Assembly: GCA_036390995.1 (NCBI GenBank)
Contig: DASWAT010000081.1
Coordinates: forward strand, 1 to 30,504
Direction: 5' to 3'
DNA: 30,504 nucleotides
DNA from: DASQQQ01 sp036390995
GTDB lineage: Bacteria > Actinomycetota > UBA4738 > HRBIN12
The notes beneath the pieces are model-generated. The model did not search any database, was not told the DNA's origin, and worked only from the letters and a program-made list of their open reading frames with translations. Position numbers and translations under genes: made by a program. Shown one piece after another: positions 7,112-14,444 of this stretch. How positions within the stretch are numbered: the stretch's first letter is position 1; every line of letters begins with the position of its first letter.

Positions 7112-8565
7112 CAGCCGCGCACCCCGACCTGCACGTTCCGGAACCGAGCCGGTGAGGCCCCATGCCCGACGCGGGCGACCTGCCCGGGCTGGCCCTTGCC
7201 GCAGTTGGGTGTGCCCCAGAGGGTCCAGTCCTCGCGGCCGCCGACCGCATCGCAGGAACCCCAGAACTGCGTGGTGATACCCGTGTAGTTCGGGTTCCGG
7301 TACATCTCGGCGAGCTTGCCGTCCTTGATCCGCCAGGCCACCTCGCACCCGAACTGGAAATTCACGCGCTTGTCGTCGATGGACCACGATGTGTTCGTGG
7401 CCATGTAGATGCCGTCCTTCGTGTCGCCGATGATGTCGGCGAGCGTCCCCTCCCGCGGCTCGATGCTGATGTTCGTCATCCGGATCAGCGGCAGATGTTG
7501 CCATCCGTCCGCGCGCATCGCGCCGGTCGAGGTCTGGCCGATCGCGCCGGCCGTCTCGCGGCTCGAGATGAAGTCCTGGAAGATCCCGTCGACGATGATG
7601 GGCACGCGTTGCGCCGGCACCCCCTCGTCGTCCCACGCGAACGAACCGAGCCCGCCGGGAAGCGTGGCGTCGGCCGTGATCGAGACCAGATCGCTCCCGT
7701 ACCGGAGCTTCCCTCGGTCCTCGGGGACCAGGAACGAGGATCCCGCGTAGGCCTCCTCCATGCCGAGGACCCGGTCCAACTCCACGGGATGGCCGATCGA
7801 CTCGTGGACCTGTAGCTGCACCTGATCCCCGTCGAGGACCAGGGTGGTCACCTCGCCGGGACACTCCTTGGCTCGAAGGAGCTCGACGGCTTGCGTGGCC
7901 GTGCGTCCGGCTTCCTCGAGGAGACCGAGCTTCTGGATGTGCTCCCATCCGGCCGCGGCGATGTGGCCTCGGAACGAGTTCGGGAAGGAGCGGCGTTGGA
8001 GCTCTCCGTCGCCGACCGCCGTGGCTTCGACCCCCGCCCCCGAGTGCACCACGGTCTGGTCGGTCGCGGCTCCCTCGCTCGAGGCGAACCACGTCCGGCG
8101 CCGGAACAGGTCGATACCGCCCTCCGCGAAGGCCAGGCCCTTCACCTCCTGCATCCGCCGCGTGGCCTCCATCAGGAGCGCGACCTTCTCCTCGAGGGGC
8201 ACGTTGAACGGATCGTCCTGCATGGGACCGTGCCAGGTGCCGGTGACGGGTTCGACCGGTGTCAGCGCGACGGGCTCGCGCGGCAGGCGGGAGGCTGCCC
8301 TCGCGATCGCCACCGCAAGCGTGGCCGTGCGCTCGACGGCTCCGTCGTCCGTCCGTGCGGTGGCCGCGAACCCCCAATAGCCGTTCACCAACACGCGGAT
8401 CCCCAGCCCTCGGGAGGAGGAGCGGTCGATGCCCTCCATCTCCTGGTTGCGGACGGTGAGCGACTCCGTGTCCTCTTGCACGATCCTGGCGTCGGCATAG
8501 TCGGCACCTGCGGACCGGGCGGCTTGGACCGCCCCCTGTGCTCCCTCCAGCAACCTCGCCTCCAC
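7111..8565 (-). CDS. tldD: TldD zinc metalloprotease
   Basis: This protein of about 484 aa is the catalytic subunit of the TldD/TldE protease. The zinc motif HESIGH is at residues 254-259 (HExxxH), and the third ligand candidate is Cys in the C-terminal TPNCGKGQPG segment. Family stretches SSRGLGIRVLVNGYWGFA (near 50-66) and GAIGQTSTGAMRADGWQHLP are clear. The start is uncertain. The frame stays open upstream, with an ATG at 8682. I chose the GTG at 8565 because it gives the family length (E. coli TldD is 481 aa) and the N-terminal helix begins there. A TACGCT -10-like box lies about 37 nt upstream of this GTG, but no ribosome site is seen. The gene is divergent from the DUF5661 gene. Confidence 0.9.
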   Translation of the reverse strand: MEARLLEGAQGAVQAARSAGADYADARIVQEDTESLTVRNQEMEGIDRSSSRGLGIRVLVNGYWGFAATARTDDGAVERTATLAVAIARAASRLPREPVALTPVEPVTGTWHGPMQDDPFNVPLEEKVALLMEATRRMQEVKGLAFAEGGIDLFRRRTWFASSEGAATDQTVVHSGAGVEATAVGDGELQRRSFPNSFRGHIAAAGWEHIQKLGLLEEAGRTATQAVELLRAKECPGEVTTLVLDGDQVQLQVHESIGHPVELDRVLGMEEAYAGSSFLVPEDRGKLRYGSDLVSITADATLPGGLGSFAWDDEGVPAQRVPIIVDGIFQDFISSRETAGAIGQTSTGAMRADGWQHLPLIRMTNISIEPREGTLADIIGDTKDGIYMATNTSWSIDDKRVNFQFGCEVAWRIKDGKLAEMYRNPNYTGITTQFWGSCDAVGGREDWTLWGTPNCGKGQPGQVARVGHGASPARFRNVQVGVRG

Positions 8566-8693
8566 CGCGGACGTGGACCCGGCCGGGGCCCGAAGGGCGA
8601 AAGCGTACCGGACCGCCCCGGGCTCGGCATGCCGGACCGCCCGGCCCGCCGCTCGAGGGCCGGCCGACCGGCGAACCGCCATCCGCGCGCGCC

Positions 8694-8713
8694 TACGATC
8701 GCACGCAAGGAGG
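8694..8713 (+). promoter_or_regulatory. -10 box and ribosome binding site of the DUF5661 gene
   Basis: TACGAT at 8694-8699 is followed by AAGGAGG at 8707-8713, 8 nt before the ATG at 8722. The inferred transcript would have a leader of only about 16 nt. Confidence 0.5.
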
Positions 8714-8721
8714 CGAGGACG

Positions 8722-9015
8722 ATGCCGCAGAAGGCCCACTTCACGATGGATGAGGCCCTCGCGATCGCGCAGGAGCTGGGTGTCGACTTCGGGGAGGAGC
8801 GGTTCACGCCGGAGGACCTGCGCGAAGGGCTGGACGTCGAGCTCGAGCACGGGCTCCGCAGCCCTGAGACGGACGTGACGCACGACGACCCTGTCCTCAC
8901 CGGCAAGATCGCGCTTGCGCACCTTCGGGAGATGCCCGACTACTACCGGCGCTTGGCCGCGATGGAGGCGGAGGCCGAGGCACAGCCCCCAGGGGAGACC
9001 CCACCCCCCGCTTGA
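8722..9015 (+). CDS. DUF5661 family protein
   Basis: This 97-aa soluble protein has a strong AAGGAGG ribosome site. Features I associate with DUF5661 are the opening helix TMDEALAIAQELGVDF, the FTPEDLREGLDVELEHG segment (about residues 27-43), and THDDPVLTGKIALAHLREMP followed by DYYRRLAAMEAEAEA. The domain has no established function; the predicted content is almost entirely helical and acidic. A Pro-rich tail (PPGETPPPA) ends the protein. The divergent neighbour is tldD, and the next gene downstream begins only 18 nt after the stop with its own -10 box, so this may be a single-gene transcript. Confidence 0.82.
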   Translation: MPQKAHFTMDEALAIAQELGVDFGEERFTPEDLREGLDVELEHGLRSPETDVTHDDPVLTGKIALAHLREMPDYYRRLAAMEAEAEAQPPGETPPPA

Positions 9016-9019
9016 CGGC

Positions 9020-9025
9020 TAGGCT
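9020..9025 (+). promoter_or_regulatory. -10 box of the LLM-class oxidoreductase gene
   Basis: TAGGCT lies 8 nt before the GTG at 9034 in the 18-nt gap after the DUF5661 stop. There is no ribosome site between them, so a leaderless or nearly leaderless transcript is inferred. Confidence 0.5.
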
Positions 9026-9033
9026 GTTCGCCC

Positions 9034-10053
9034 GTGAACCTCGCCCTGCACATCGGGCACTGGGATCGGCGGCCGTTCGACGCGGTGGAGCTGGTCCGCG
9101 AAGCGGAGCGACTCGGTTTCGACTCGGTGTGGACGTCCGAGGCATGGGGATCGGACGCCGTCACCACCCTCACGTGGGTCGCGGCCCACACGTCGGTGAT
9201 CGGGGTCGGAACGGCCGTGATGCAGATCCCCGCCCGGACCCCGGCCGCAGCCGCGATGACCGCGATCACCCTGGACCATCTCACCGGTGGGCGGTTCCGC
9301 CTGGGCCTTGGCACCTCCGGTCCGCAGGTGGCCGAGGGATGGCACGGCGTACCGTTCGAGGACCCCCTCGGCAGGACGCGCGAGTACGTGGCGGTGGTGC
9401 GAGCAGCGCTTCGTCGGGAACACCCGGTGGAACATCACGGCCGGAACTACGATCTGCCGCTTCGAGGCGGCACGGGCCTCGGTCGTGCGCTGAAACCCGG
9501 GGTCGTGCCGCTGCGCCCGGATCTCCCCGTCTACCTCGCCGCCATGGGGCCCCGCAACGTCGCCCTCGCCGCGGAGATCGCCGACGGGTGGATCCCGATC
9601 CTCTTCTCGCCGGAGCGCGCCGACCTGTTCCGGCCCTCGCTGGACGAAGGCTTCGCGCGACGCGGCGGGCGCCCCGAGCTCTTCGACGTGGCCCCTATGG
9701 CACCGGTGGCGGTGGGTCGGGACCTGGAGGAGTGCCGAAACCGGATCCGACCCTTCGTGGCCCTCTACGTAGGGGGCATGGGGGCGCGGGGGACGAACTT
9801 CTACAACGCGCTCGTGGCGAGGTACGGCTACGAGGAACAGGCGCGTCGCATCCAGGAGCTGTACCTGTCCGGGAGGCGGCGAGAGGCCGCCGCCCAGGTA
9901 CCCGACGACTTGATCGACGAGCTGGCGCTGGTCGGCCCGCCCGAGCGGATCCGCGACCGTCTGGGGGCATGGCGGGAGGCGGGAGCGACGACCCTGCTGG
10001 CCCAGACGGCGGACGTCGCCGAGCTCCGAGCCTTGATGGAGGCGAGCGGATAG
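9034..10053 (+). CDS. LLM-class (probably F420-dependent) oxidoreductase
   Basis: This 339-aa TIM-barrel protein is of the bacterial luciferase-like family. Diagnostic pieces are VREAERLGFDSVWTSEAWGSD (about residues 22-42), IGVGTAVMQIPARTPAAAAM (about 56-75), LDHLTGGRFRLGLGTSGPQV and the late PVYLAAMGPRNVALAAEIADG. These match the F420-dependent methylene-tetrahydromethanopterin-reductase-like branch common in actinobacteria. Substrate and the choice of F420 over FMN cannot be settled from sequence alone. The GTG start is chosen from the family N terminus and the TAGGCT box just upstream. It is followed after 80 bp by an amidohydrolase with its own ribosome site. Catabolism of a shared substrate is possible but not shown. 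Confidence 0.88.
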   Translation: MNLALHIGHWDRRPFDAVELVREAERLGFDSVWTSEAWGSDAVTTLTWVAAHTSVIGVGTAVMQIPARTPAAAAMTAITLDHLTGGRFRLGLGTSGPQVAEGWHGVPFEDPLGRTREYVAVVRAALRREHPVEHHGRNYDLPLRGGTGLGRALKPGVVPLRPDLPVYLAAMGPRNVALAAEIADGWIPILFSPERADLFRPSLDEGFARRGGRPELFDVAPMAPVAVGRDLEECRNRIRPFVALYVGGMGARGTNFYNALVARYGYEEQARRIQELYLSGRRREAAAQVPDDLIDELALVGPPERIRDRLGAWREAGATTLLAQTADVAELRALMEASG

Positions 10054-10133
10054 ATGGTGGCCCGCTGGCTGATGCTCGGGATCGCTCGCGCGGTCTGGAC
10101 CGTTCCGATCATCCGAACCCGGGAGGAGTCTGC

Positions 10134-11327
10134 ATGGCAACGTACTTCGCGAACGCGACCGTCTTCGATGGGCGCCGACTGCTGACGAAGGCCGGCGTCC
10201 TCACGTCGAACGGGACGATCGCCTGGGTCGGGCCCCACGCCCGCGCTCCACGGGAGGCGCACGCCGCCCGCGAGCTCGACGCCGCCGGGAAGACGCTCAC
10301 CCCCGGCCTGATCGATTGTCACGTCCACCTGTGCTTCGATGGATCCGCCGACTTCGCGGCCGAGGCGAGGGAGGCGGTGAACGACACCGTCGTGGCCGTG
10401 AAGGCGATCCTCAACGCTGCCCGCCAGCTGCAGCACGGCGTCACGACCGTGCGAGATCTGGGCGGCCGGAACAACGTCGTGTGCGAGGTGGGGAGGGCGA
10501 TCGATCGAGGCCAGCTGGTGGGACCGAGGGTGCTGGCGGCGGGTCGCGCCCTCACCATCACCGGAGGCCACGGTCATAACGTCGGGTTCGCCCGCGAGGT
10601 GGACGGCCCCGATGCCGTGCGCAAGGCCGTTCGCGAGGAGATCCGGGCGGGGGCCACCGCGATCAAGGTCATCGCGACCGGCGGCGTGCTGACGCCGGGG
10701 ATCACCTATGACTTCACCGCGTTCACGCCGGAGGAGATGGCCGCCGCCGTCGACGAAGCTCACAAATGGAGCAGGGTGATCGGTGCTCACGCCATCGGCC
10801 CGGCCGGCATCCTCGTCGCGGTCCGGGCCGGCGTCGACTCGATCGAACACGGCTCGATGCTCACCGCCGAGGGCGCCCGTCTGATGAAGGAGCTCGGTAC
10901 CTTCCACGTGCCCACGATCTCGGCGATCCGCGGGATGGTCGAGAACGCCGGCGAGATCCCCGCCTACGCGGCGGAGAAGGCTGTTGCCCTTTCCGACGTC
11001 GCCCGCGACGCGTTCCGTCGCTCGGTGCGGGCCGGTGTCCGGCTCGCGTGCGGCACCGACGCCGGAACGCCGTTCAACCCGCACGGCAACGCCCCCCACG
11101 AGATCGTGAGCATGGTGGAGTGGGGGATGACGCCGCTGAAGGCGATGCAGTCGGCCACGTCCGGAGCTGCCGAGCTCCTCAGGATGCCGAACGTCGGCAT
11201 GCTCGTGGAGGGCAGGGCAGCCGACCTCGTGGTGTACGACGACGACCCCGTCGAGCAGATCGAGGCCGTCACGAAGCCGACCCTGGTGATGAAGGCCGGC
11301 GAGGTGGTTGCGGGAGGGTCCTTCTGA
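10134..11327 (+). CDS. Metal-dependent amidohydrolase (prolidase/imidazolonepropionase-like)
   Basis: This 397-aa protein starts at an ATG with a GGGAGGAG site. It has the usual amidohydrolase plan: an N-terminal beta-sandwich, then the barrel with the His-x-His metal motif at His63 and His65 (GLIDCHVHL). The candidate carboxylated Lys is at 178 (AIKVIATGG). Later metal ligands lie in IGAHAIG and SIEHGS, and the catalytic Asp in CGTDAGTPFNPHG. The C-terminal strand ADLVVYDDDPVE returns to the sandwich. The closest characterised relatives are the Xaa-Pro/Xaa-Arg dipeptidase and related carboxypeptidase amidohydrolases, so hydrolysis of a peptide or amide bond is likely. The stop overlaps the next gene's ATG by one base (TGATG), linking it to the ankyrin gene. 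Confidence 0.9.
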   Translation: MATYFANATVFDGRRLLTKAGVLTSNGTIAWVGPHARAPREAHAARELDAAGKTLTPGLIDCHVHLCFDGSADFAAEAREAVNDTVVAVKAILNAARQLQHGVTTVRDLGGRNNVVCEVGRAIDRGQLVGPRVLAAGRALTITGGHGHNVGFAREVDGPDAVRKAVREEIRAGATAIKVIATGGVLTPGITYDFTAFTPEEMAAAVDEAHKWSRVIGAHAIGPAGILVAVRAGVDSIEHGSMLTAEGARLMKELGTFHVPTISAIRGMVENAGEIPAYAAEKAVALSDVARDAFRRSVRAGVRLACGTDAGTPFNPHGNAPHEIVSMVEWGMTPLKAMQSATSGAAELLRMPNVGMLVEGRAADLVVYDDDPVEQIEAVTKPTLVMKAGEVVAGGSF

Positions 11328-11718
11328 TGGGAACGGTGGAGGAGCTGTTCGAGGCGATCGCGGCGCCGATCCGGACGCGGTCGCCGACAACCCGATGGCC
11401 GTGATGCCGTTGCACTCGGCGGTCTCGGGGCGACACGAGGACGTCGTCGCGGCGCTCCTCGAGGGCGGGGCGGATCCCGATGCCCGCCAGCACCTGGGGT
11501 GGACGCCGATGCACGGCGCAGCGCACAACGGGCATCTGGAGGTCGTGGACCGGTTGCTGGCAGCCGGCGCCGACCCCGCGCCGAGGAGCGACGACGGTCG
11601 CACTCCGCTCGACATGGCCGAGGAAGAGGGGCACGCGGACGTCGCCGTCCGTCTGTGGGAGCGAAGCTCCGGAGGCGCGCCCGGGTCCGGAGGTCGACCC
11701 TCGTCGCCCTCGTCCTAA
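11327..11718 (+). pseudogene. Ankyrin-repeat protein gene with an apparent one-base frame break
   Basis: The ATG at 11327 overlaps the amidohydrolase stop and begins MGTVEELFEAIAA, a typical start for small bacterial ankyrin proteins. The frame then stops at about 11402. The ankyrin sequence continues in the -1 frame: DPDAVADNPMAV, then repeats MPLHSAVSGRHEDVVAALLEG, TPMHGAAHNGHLEVVDRLLAAG and TPLDMAEEEGHADVAVRLW, ending at a TAA at 11716-11718. The switch falls near 11355-11370, in the GC-rich run GCGGCGCCG. One inserted base would restore a single protein of about 130 aa. Alternatives are a sequencing or assembly error, programmed -1 frameshifting, or restart at ATG 11395 giving 107 aa. Ankyrin repeats mediate protein binding. 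The 3' end overlaps the convergent gene by 4 bp. Confidence 0.75.
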
Positions 11719-12782
11719 CGAGGCTCGAACGCGTAGTCCTGTGCCACGGAGTCACACGGGTTGCCGCGCCCGAACGTCACGCGCATGTCGGTCACGTCCG
11801 CCACGCACCAGAAGACGGTGGCGCTCTCGCCGCCGAACCGCTCGGGATGGCGGCACAGGGAATCCGGCGCGTGCTCGTGGTCGGACAGGATCTCCCGCAT
11901 CCGCTCGGCGGTGACGGAGCCGGGAGGCTGGGCGGCGAGCAGCTCGACGGCGCGGCGGTAGCGCATGGCCGAGTGCTCGGCGTGATCCGGGTCACCCTCG
12001 TACCGGAGCATGGTGTCGCACACGTAATGGTTCGTGTGCACGAGATGCCCACGGTCGTCGGGCTCGGTGAGCTCGGCGTCGGTGGCCGAGCCCTCGACGT
12101 TCACCGCCTGGCCGGAACCGTCCACCAGGACCTGGTTGTAGGACGACGCGCGATCGTGCCGCAGGGCCTCGCCGATCGCCATGTCCAGGGTGGGCTGGCG
12201 CAGCATCGAGCGGAACTGCACCTCGCGGGGGACGCCGACCTTCTCGTCGTTCGGGGCGAGCTCGTTCCCCGTGAAGGAGATGCCCGCCGAGTTCCACCCG
12301 GCGCTGATCCAGATGCCGTTCCCGATCGACAGGACCGTGGGATCGCCCTCGACGTCCCACTCGATCGCCACCAGCGACTCCTGGTAGGAGCGGGAGAGGT
12401 CGTTGTTGTGCCCGACGAGGACGCGGTCGCCCGCCGTGGCGGGAGGAACGGCCACCAGGTCGCTGCATCGGCCTCGGAGCGCGTGGATGCGGGGCTCGTA
12501 CCAGATCTCCTCGATCGTGCAGGCGAACACCGCCAGCGGATCCACGCCCGCCCCCTCGGCGGCACCCTCGAGCTCTTCCATGAACCAGGGATAGGCCTCG
12601 GCGGTGACGGCGCGGTAGTCGTCGGCCAGCGCCAGCTGCTCGGACCGGGAGCGGCCGCTGGGGAGATCGCCGTCGAACGCGATCGCCCGCCGGATGGCGT
12701 CGGCGCACGCGGCGCCGATCTGGGCCCCCACCTCCCGATGGGAGCCTCGGACGCGAAGCAGCGGGATCTCCGGAGCCGGCAT
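11715..12782 (-). CDS. C45-type Ntn hydrolase / acyltransferase
   Basis: This 355-aa protein resembles the peptidase C45 family (acyl-CoA:6-aminopenicillanic acid acyltransferase type). The N-terminal region has LLRVRGSHREVGAQIG, as in the family. The predicted self-processing nucleophile is Cys106 in GRCSDLVA, followed by GHNNDLS at about 124-130, the usual GHNxD element after the cleavage point. The C-terminal part has SGQAVNVEGSATDAE and HTNHY, both typical. Family members cleave themselves before Cys and then hydrolyse or transfer acyl groups on amides. The substrate is unknown; beta-lactam metabolism should not be assumed. The start ATG lies 9 nt after a TACGAT box with no ribosome site, so the mRNA is nearly leaderless. 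Confidence 0.87.
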   Translation of the reverse strand: MPAPEIPLLRVRGSHREVGAQIGAACADAIRRAIAFDGDLPSGRSRSEQLALADDYRAVTAEAYPWFMEELEGAAEGAGVDPLAVFACTIEEIWYEPRIHALRGRCSDLVAVPPATAGDRVLVGHNNDLSRSYQESLVAIEWDVEGDPTVLSIGNGIWISAGWNSAGISFTGNELAPNDEKVGVPREVQFRSMLRQPTLDMAIGEALRHDRASSYNQVLVDGSGQAVNVEGSATDAELTEPDDRGHLVHTNHYVCDTMLRYEGDPDHAEHSAMRYRRAVELLAAQPPGSVTAERMREILSDHEHAPDSLCRHPERFGGESATVFWCVADVTDMRVTFGRGNPCDSVAQDYAFEPR

Positions 12783-12791
12783 CGCCGGGAC

Positions 12792-12797
12792 ATCGTA
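12792..12797 (-). promoter_or_regulatory. -10 box of the C45 hydrolase gene
   Basis: On the minus strand TACGAT lies 9 nt before the ATG at 12782. The expected start site would leave a leader of about 3 nt. An inverted repeat lies just upstream, at the place a -35 element would occupy. Confidence 0.5.
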
Positions 12798-12816
12798 CCG
12801 GTCGGGCGGTCCAGCC

Positions 12817-12845
12817 CGAGCGACCCCCGTGTCACGGGTCGCTCG
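12817..12845. repeat. 10-bp perfect inverted repeat between divergent genes
   Basis: CGAGCGACCC (12817-12826) is repeated in inverse complement as GGGTCGCTCG (12836-12845) around a 9-nt centre, CCGTGTCAC. It sits between the C45 hydrolase promoter and the HEAT-repeat gene. The left arm covers the expected -35 region of the hydrolase promoter. It could be an operator for a dimeric regulator or an mRNA hairpin. There is no T-run, so it does not look like an intrinsic terminator. Confidence 0.5.
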
Positions 12846-12849
12846 CCCC

Positions 12850-13431
12850 ATGGCGCCCGTCCCCGAACCTGGGTTCATGGAGGTAGCGGAGCTCGAGCGG
12901 GGGTGGCGTATGGCGCACGAGGTCAGGACCGAGGAAGGCGAGGTGCAGGTCGGCACCGAGGCCTGTTTCCAGAACCTCGTTGAGGGCCTGGCGGATCCCG
13001 ACCCGAAGGTACGTCGCCTGGCCGTATGCGGGCTGGCCGCCTGCGGCGAGGTCCGCTGTGTGGAGCTCGTGGCAGGCATGCTCCACGATCCCGACGAGGA
13101 CGTTCGCACGCGGGCCGCCCTGGCGCTCGGGAAGATGGGGCACGCGGAAGCCGCGCCGGCGCTGGTCGAGGCGGCCACCGGCCCCGACCCGGCGTTGCGC
13201 CGGGCCGCGATCCTGGCGCTCGGAGAGCTGGACGCGGGGCTCGATGTGCTGGCCGACGTGCTTGGGAGGGGCGACCCGGCCGAGCGGGTGCGTGCGGCCA
13301 TCGCGCTGGGTGAGACCCACGACCTCGGTGCGATCGACCCGCTCACCGCCGCGCTGAAGGACCAGGACGCCACCGTCCGGGTGCGGGCCGCCGAGGCCCT
13401 GGAGAAGATCCGGGAGTCACGAGTCTTCTGA
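12850..13431 (+). CDS. HEAT-repeat / PBS-lyase-type repeat protein
   Basis: A protein of up to 193 aa built largely of short alpha-helical HEAT-like repeats. Repeats are visible at about residues 40-70 (GLADPDPKVRRLAVCGLAACG), 72-100 (DPDEDVRTRAALALGKMG), 103-130 (GPDPALRRAAILALGELD), 135-160 (DPAERVRAAIALGETH) and 165-190 (DQDATVRVRAAEALEKIR). Such proteins are scaffolds or, in phycobilin systems, lyases; nothing here points to pigment biosynthesis. The start is uncertain. ATG 12850 is the longest in this intergenic space, but ATG 12877 and ATG 12910 (preceded by GGGGGTGG) are good alternatives. Repeats begin after all three, so the function call is unaffected. Confidence 0.83.
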   Translation: MAPVPEPGFMEVAELERGWRMAHEVRTEEGEVQVGTEACFQNLVEGLADPDPKVRRLAVCGLAACGEVRCVELVAGMLHDPDEDVRTRAALALGKMGHAEAAPALVEAATGPDPALRRAAILALGELDAGLDVLADVLGRGDPAERVRAAIALGETHDLGAIDPLTAALKDQDATVRVRAAEALEKIRESRVF

Positions 13432-13524
13432 CCCGTACCGTCCTTGCTCCACCCGGCCGGGCCCCTTAGGGTCGGTGCTGCGGGTGGCTCCCGCACCGAG
13501 ATCGACCAGGGGAGGGTGAGCGCC

Positions 13525-14331
13525 ATGGGAGGGGGTCCGATCCAGCTCCCGCCTCCGCCGCCGCTGCGGCCGCGGACGGTGGGGGGGATCCTCGAGGCGG
13601 CGTTCGGGCTGTATCGCCGGCATTGGGCGACCCTGCTCGAGGTCGTGGCGATCCTGGTGGTCCCGCTCACGCTGCTGCAGTACTTCGTGGCCGACGAGGT
13701 GTTCCCTCGCAACGTCGAGGTCCGCAACGGCACGATCGTGGTGTCCGAGGGGCTCGGGCGTGCGGCGGGCTCGGCGTTCGTGCTCGGCATCGTCACGCTG
13801 CTGGTCACGATGATCCTCACGGGTGCCGTGGCCTGGGCGGTCGCCGGAGCGCTGGTCGGCCGCGAACCCTCGGTCGCCGAGTGCTACCGGTTCGGCTACG
13901 CTCGGCTGTGGTCGATCCTGTTGGTCGGGATCCTGTCGGTCCTGGCCATCGCCGCCGGCTTCATCCTCCTCGTGATCCCGGGGTTCATCGTCCTCACCCA
14001 TCTGGTCTGCACCATCCCGGTGGTCGTCGTGGAACGGCGCCGTGGCGGTGCCGCGCTCTCCCGATCGTGGGAGCTCGTCCGGGGGTTCGGGTGGCCGGTA
14101 TTCGGAGCCCTCATCGTGACGGCCCTGCTGACCGGGATCGTGAACGCGATCTTCACGGCGCCGGCGGGCAATGGATGGTTCGGACAAGGGGTCGCGGCGG
14201 CGATCGGGTCCGTGATCACGACGCCGTTCACCGCCCTCGTGGTGGGGCTCTTGTACTTCGACCTGCGCGTGCGCAAGGAACAGCTGGACGTGGCCACCCT
14301 GGAGCGTGAGCTCCAGGGGTCCGCACCGTAG
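13525..14331 (+). CDS. Polytopic membrane protein, GlpQ-membrane-domain-like
   Basis: This 268-aa protein has an N-terminal cytoplasmic stretch rich in proline (IQLPPPPPLRPRTVGGILEA) and about six hydrophobic segments (about 32-55, 85-113, 128-150, 150-170, 190-213 and 222-249). The sequence RRRGGAALSRSWELVRGFGWPVFGALIV is typical of the family annotated as glycerophosphoryl diester phosphodiesterase membrane domain or DUF975-like. Members are mostly uncharacterised membrane proteins without the catalytic domain. The ATG is preceded by GGGGAGGG. A TAGGGT box at 13467-13472 is a possible -10, and a weak TGCGGG/CCCGCA hairpin lies in the inferred leader. A function beyond membrane location is not supported. 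Confidence 0.78.
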   Translation: MGGGPIQLPPPPPLRPRTVGGILEAAFGLYRRHWATLLEVVAILVVPLTLLQYFVADEVFPRNVEVRNGTIVVSEGLGRAAGSAFVLGIVTLLVTMILTGAVAWAVAGALVGREPSVAECYRFGYARLWSILLVGILSVLAIAAGFILLVIPGFIVLTHLVCTIPVVVVERRRGGAALSRSWELVRGFGWPVFGALIVTALLTGIVNAIFTAPAGNGWFGQGVAAAIGSVITTPFTALVVGLLYFDLRVRKEQLDVATLERELQGSAP

Positions 14332-14402
14332 CGGTTCCGGCCGGGTTGCGGACCGCGCCGGCCGGTCGGCCGGGTGGCTCCGGTTGTGTCGGTGCCTCCT
14401 CC

Positions 14403-14408
14403 TACCCT
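14403..14408 (+). promoter_or_regulatory. -10 box of the rmuC-like gene
   Basis: TACCCT lies 36 nt before the ATG at 14445, giving a leader of about 30 nt that contains the GGGGAGG ribosome site. No clear -35 was seen. Confidence 0.4.
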
Positions 14409-14444
14409 CGAGCCGTCGGGTTCGTCGTCCTCCGGGGAGGTGGC

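Noticed and set aside
5848..8377. An 871-codon minus-strand frame that runs through tldE and on upstream, opposite the tldD reading
   Set aside because: Only the part from the ATG at 7111 is tldE; the upstream part is an out-of-frame reading of tldD.
5762..9015. TldD/TldE with the small DUF5661 gene as a RiPP biosynthetic system
   Set aside because: The DUF5661 product is an all-helical, acidic, 97-aa protein without a leader-core layout, and no modifying enzyme or transporter is present.
11715..12782. C45 hydrolase read as evidence for penicillin or beta-lactam metabolism
   Set aside because: Family membership alone does not indicate the substrate, and no beta-lactam genes are nearby.
12877..13431. 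HEAT-repeat protein as a phycocyanobilin lyase
   Set aside because: PBS-lyase-type repeats are a general scaffold and no phycobilin gene is present.
13473..13500. Hairpin TGCGGG/CCCGCA before the polytopic membrane protein gene as a riboswitch or terminator
   Set aside because: Only six base pairs with no T-run and no recognisable aptamer; too weak to call.
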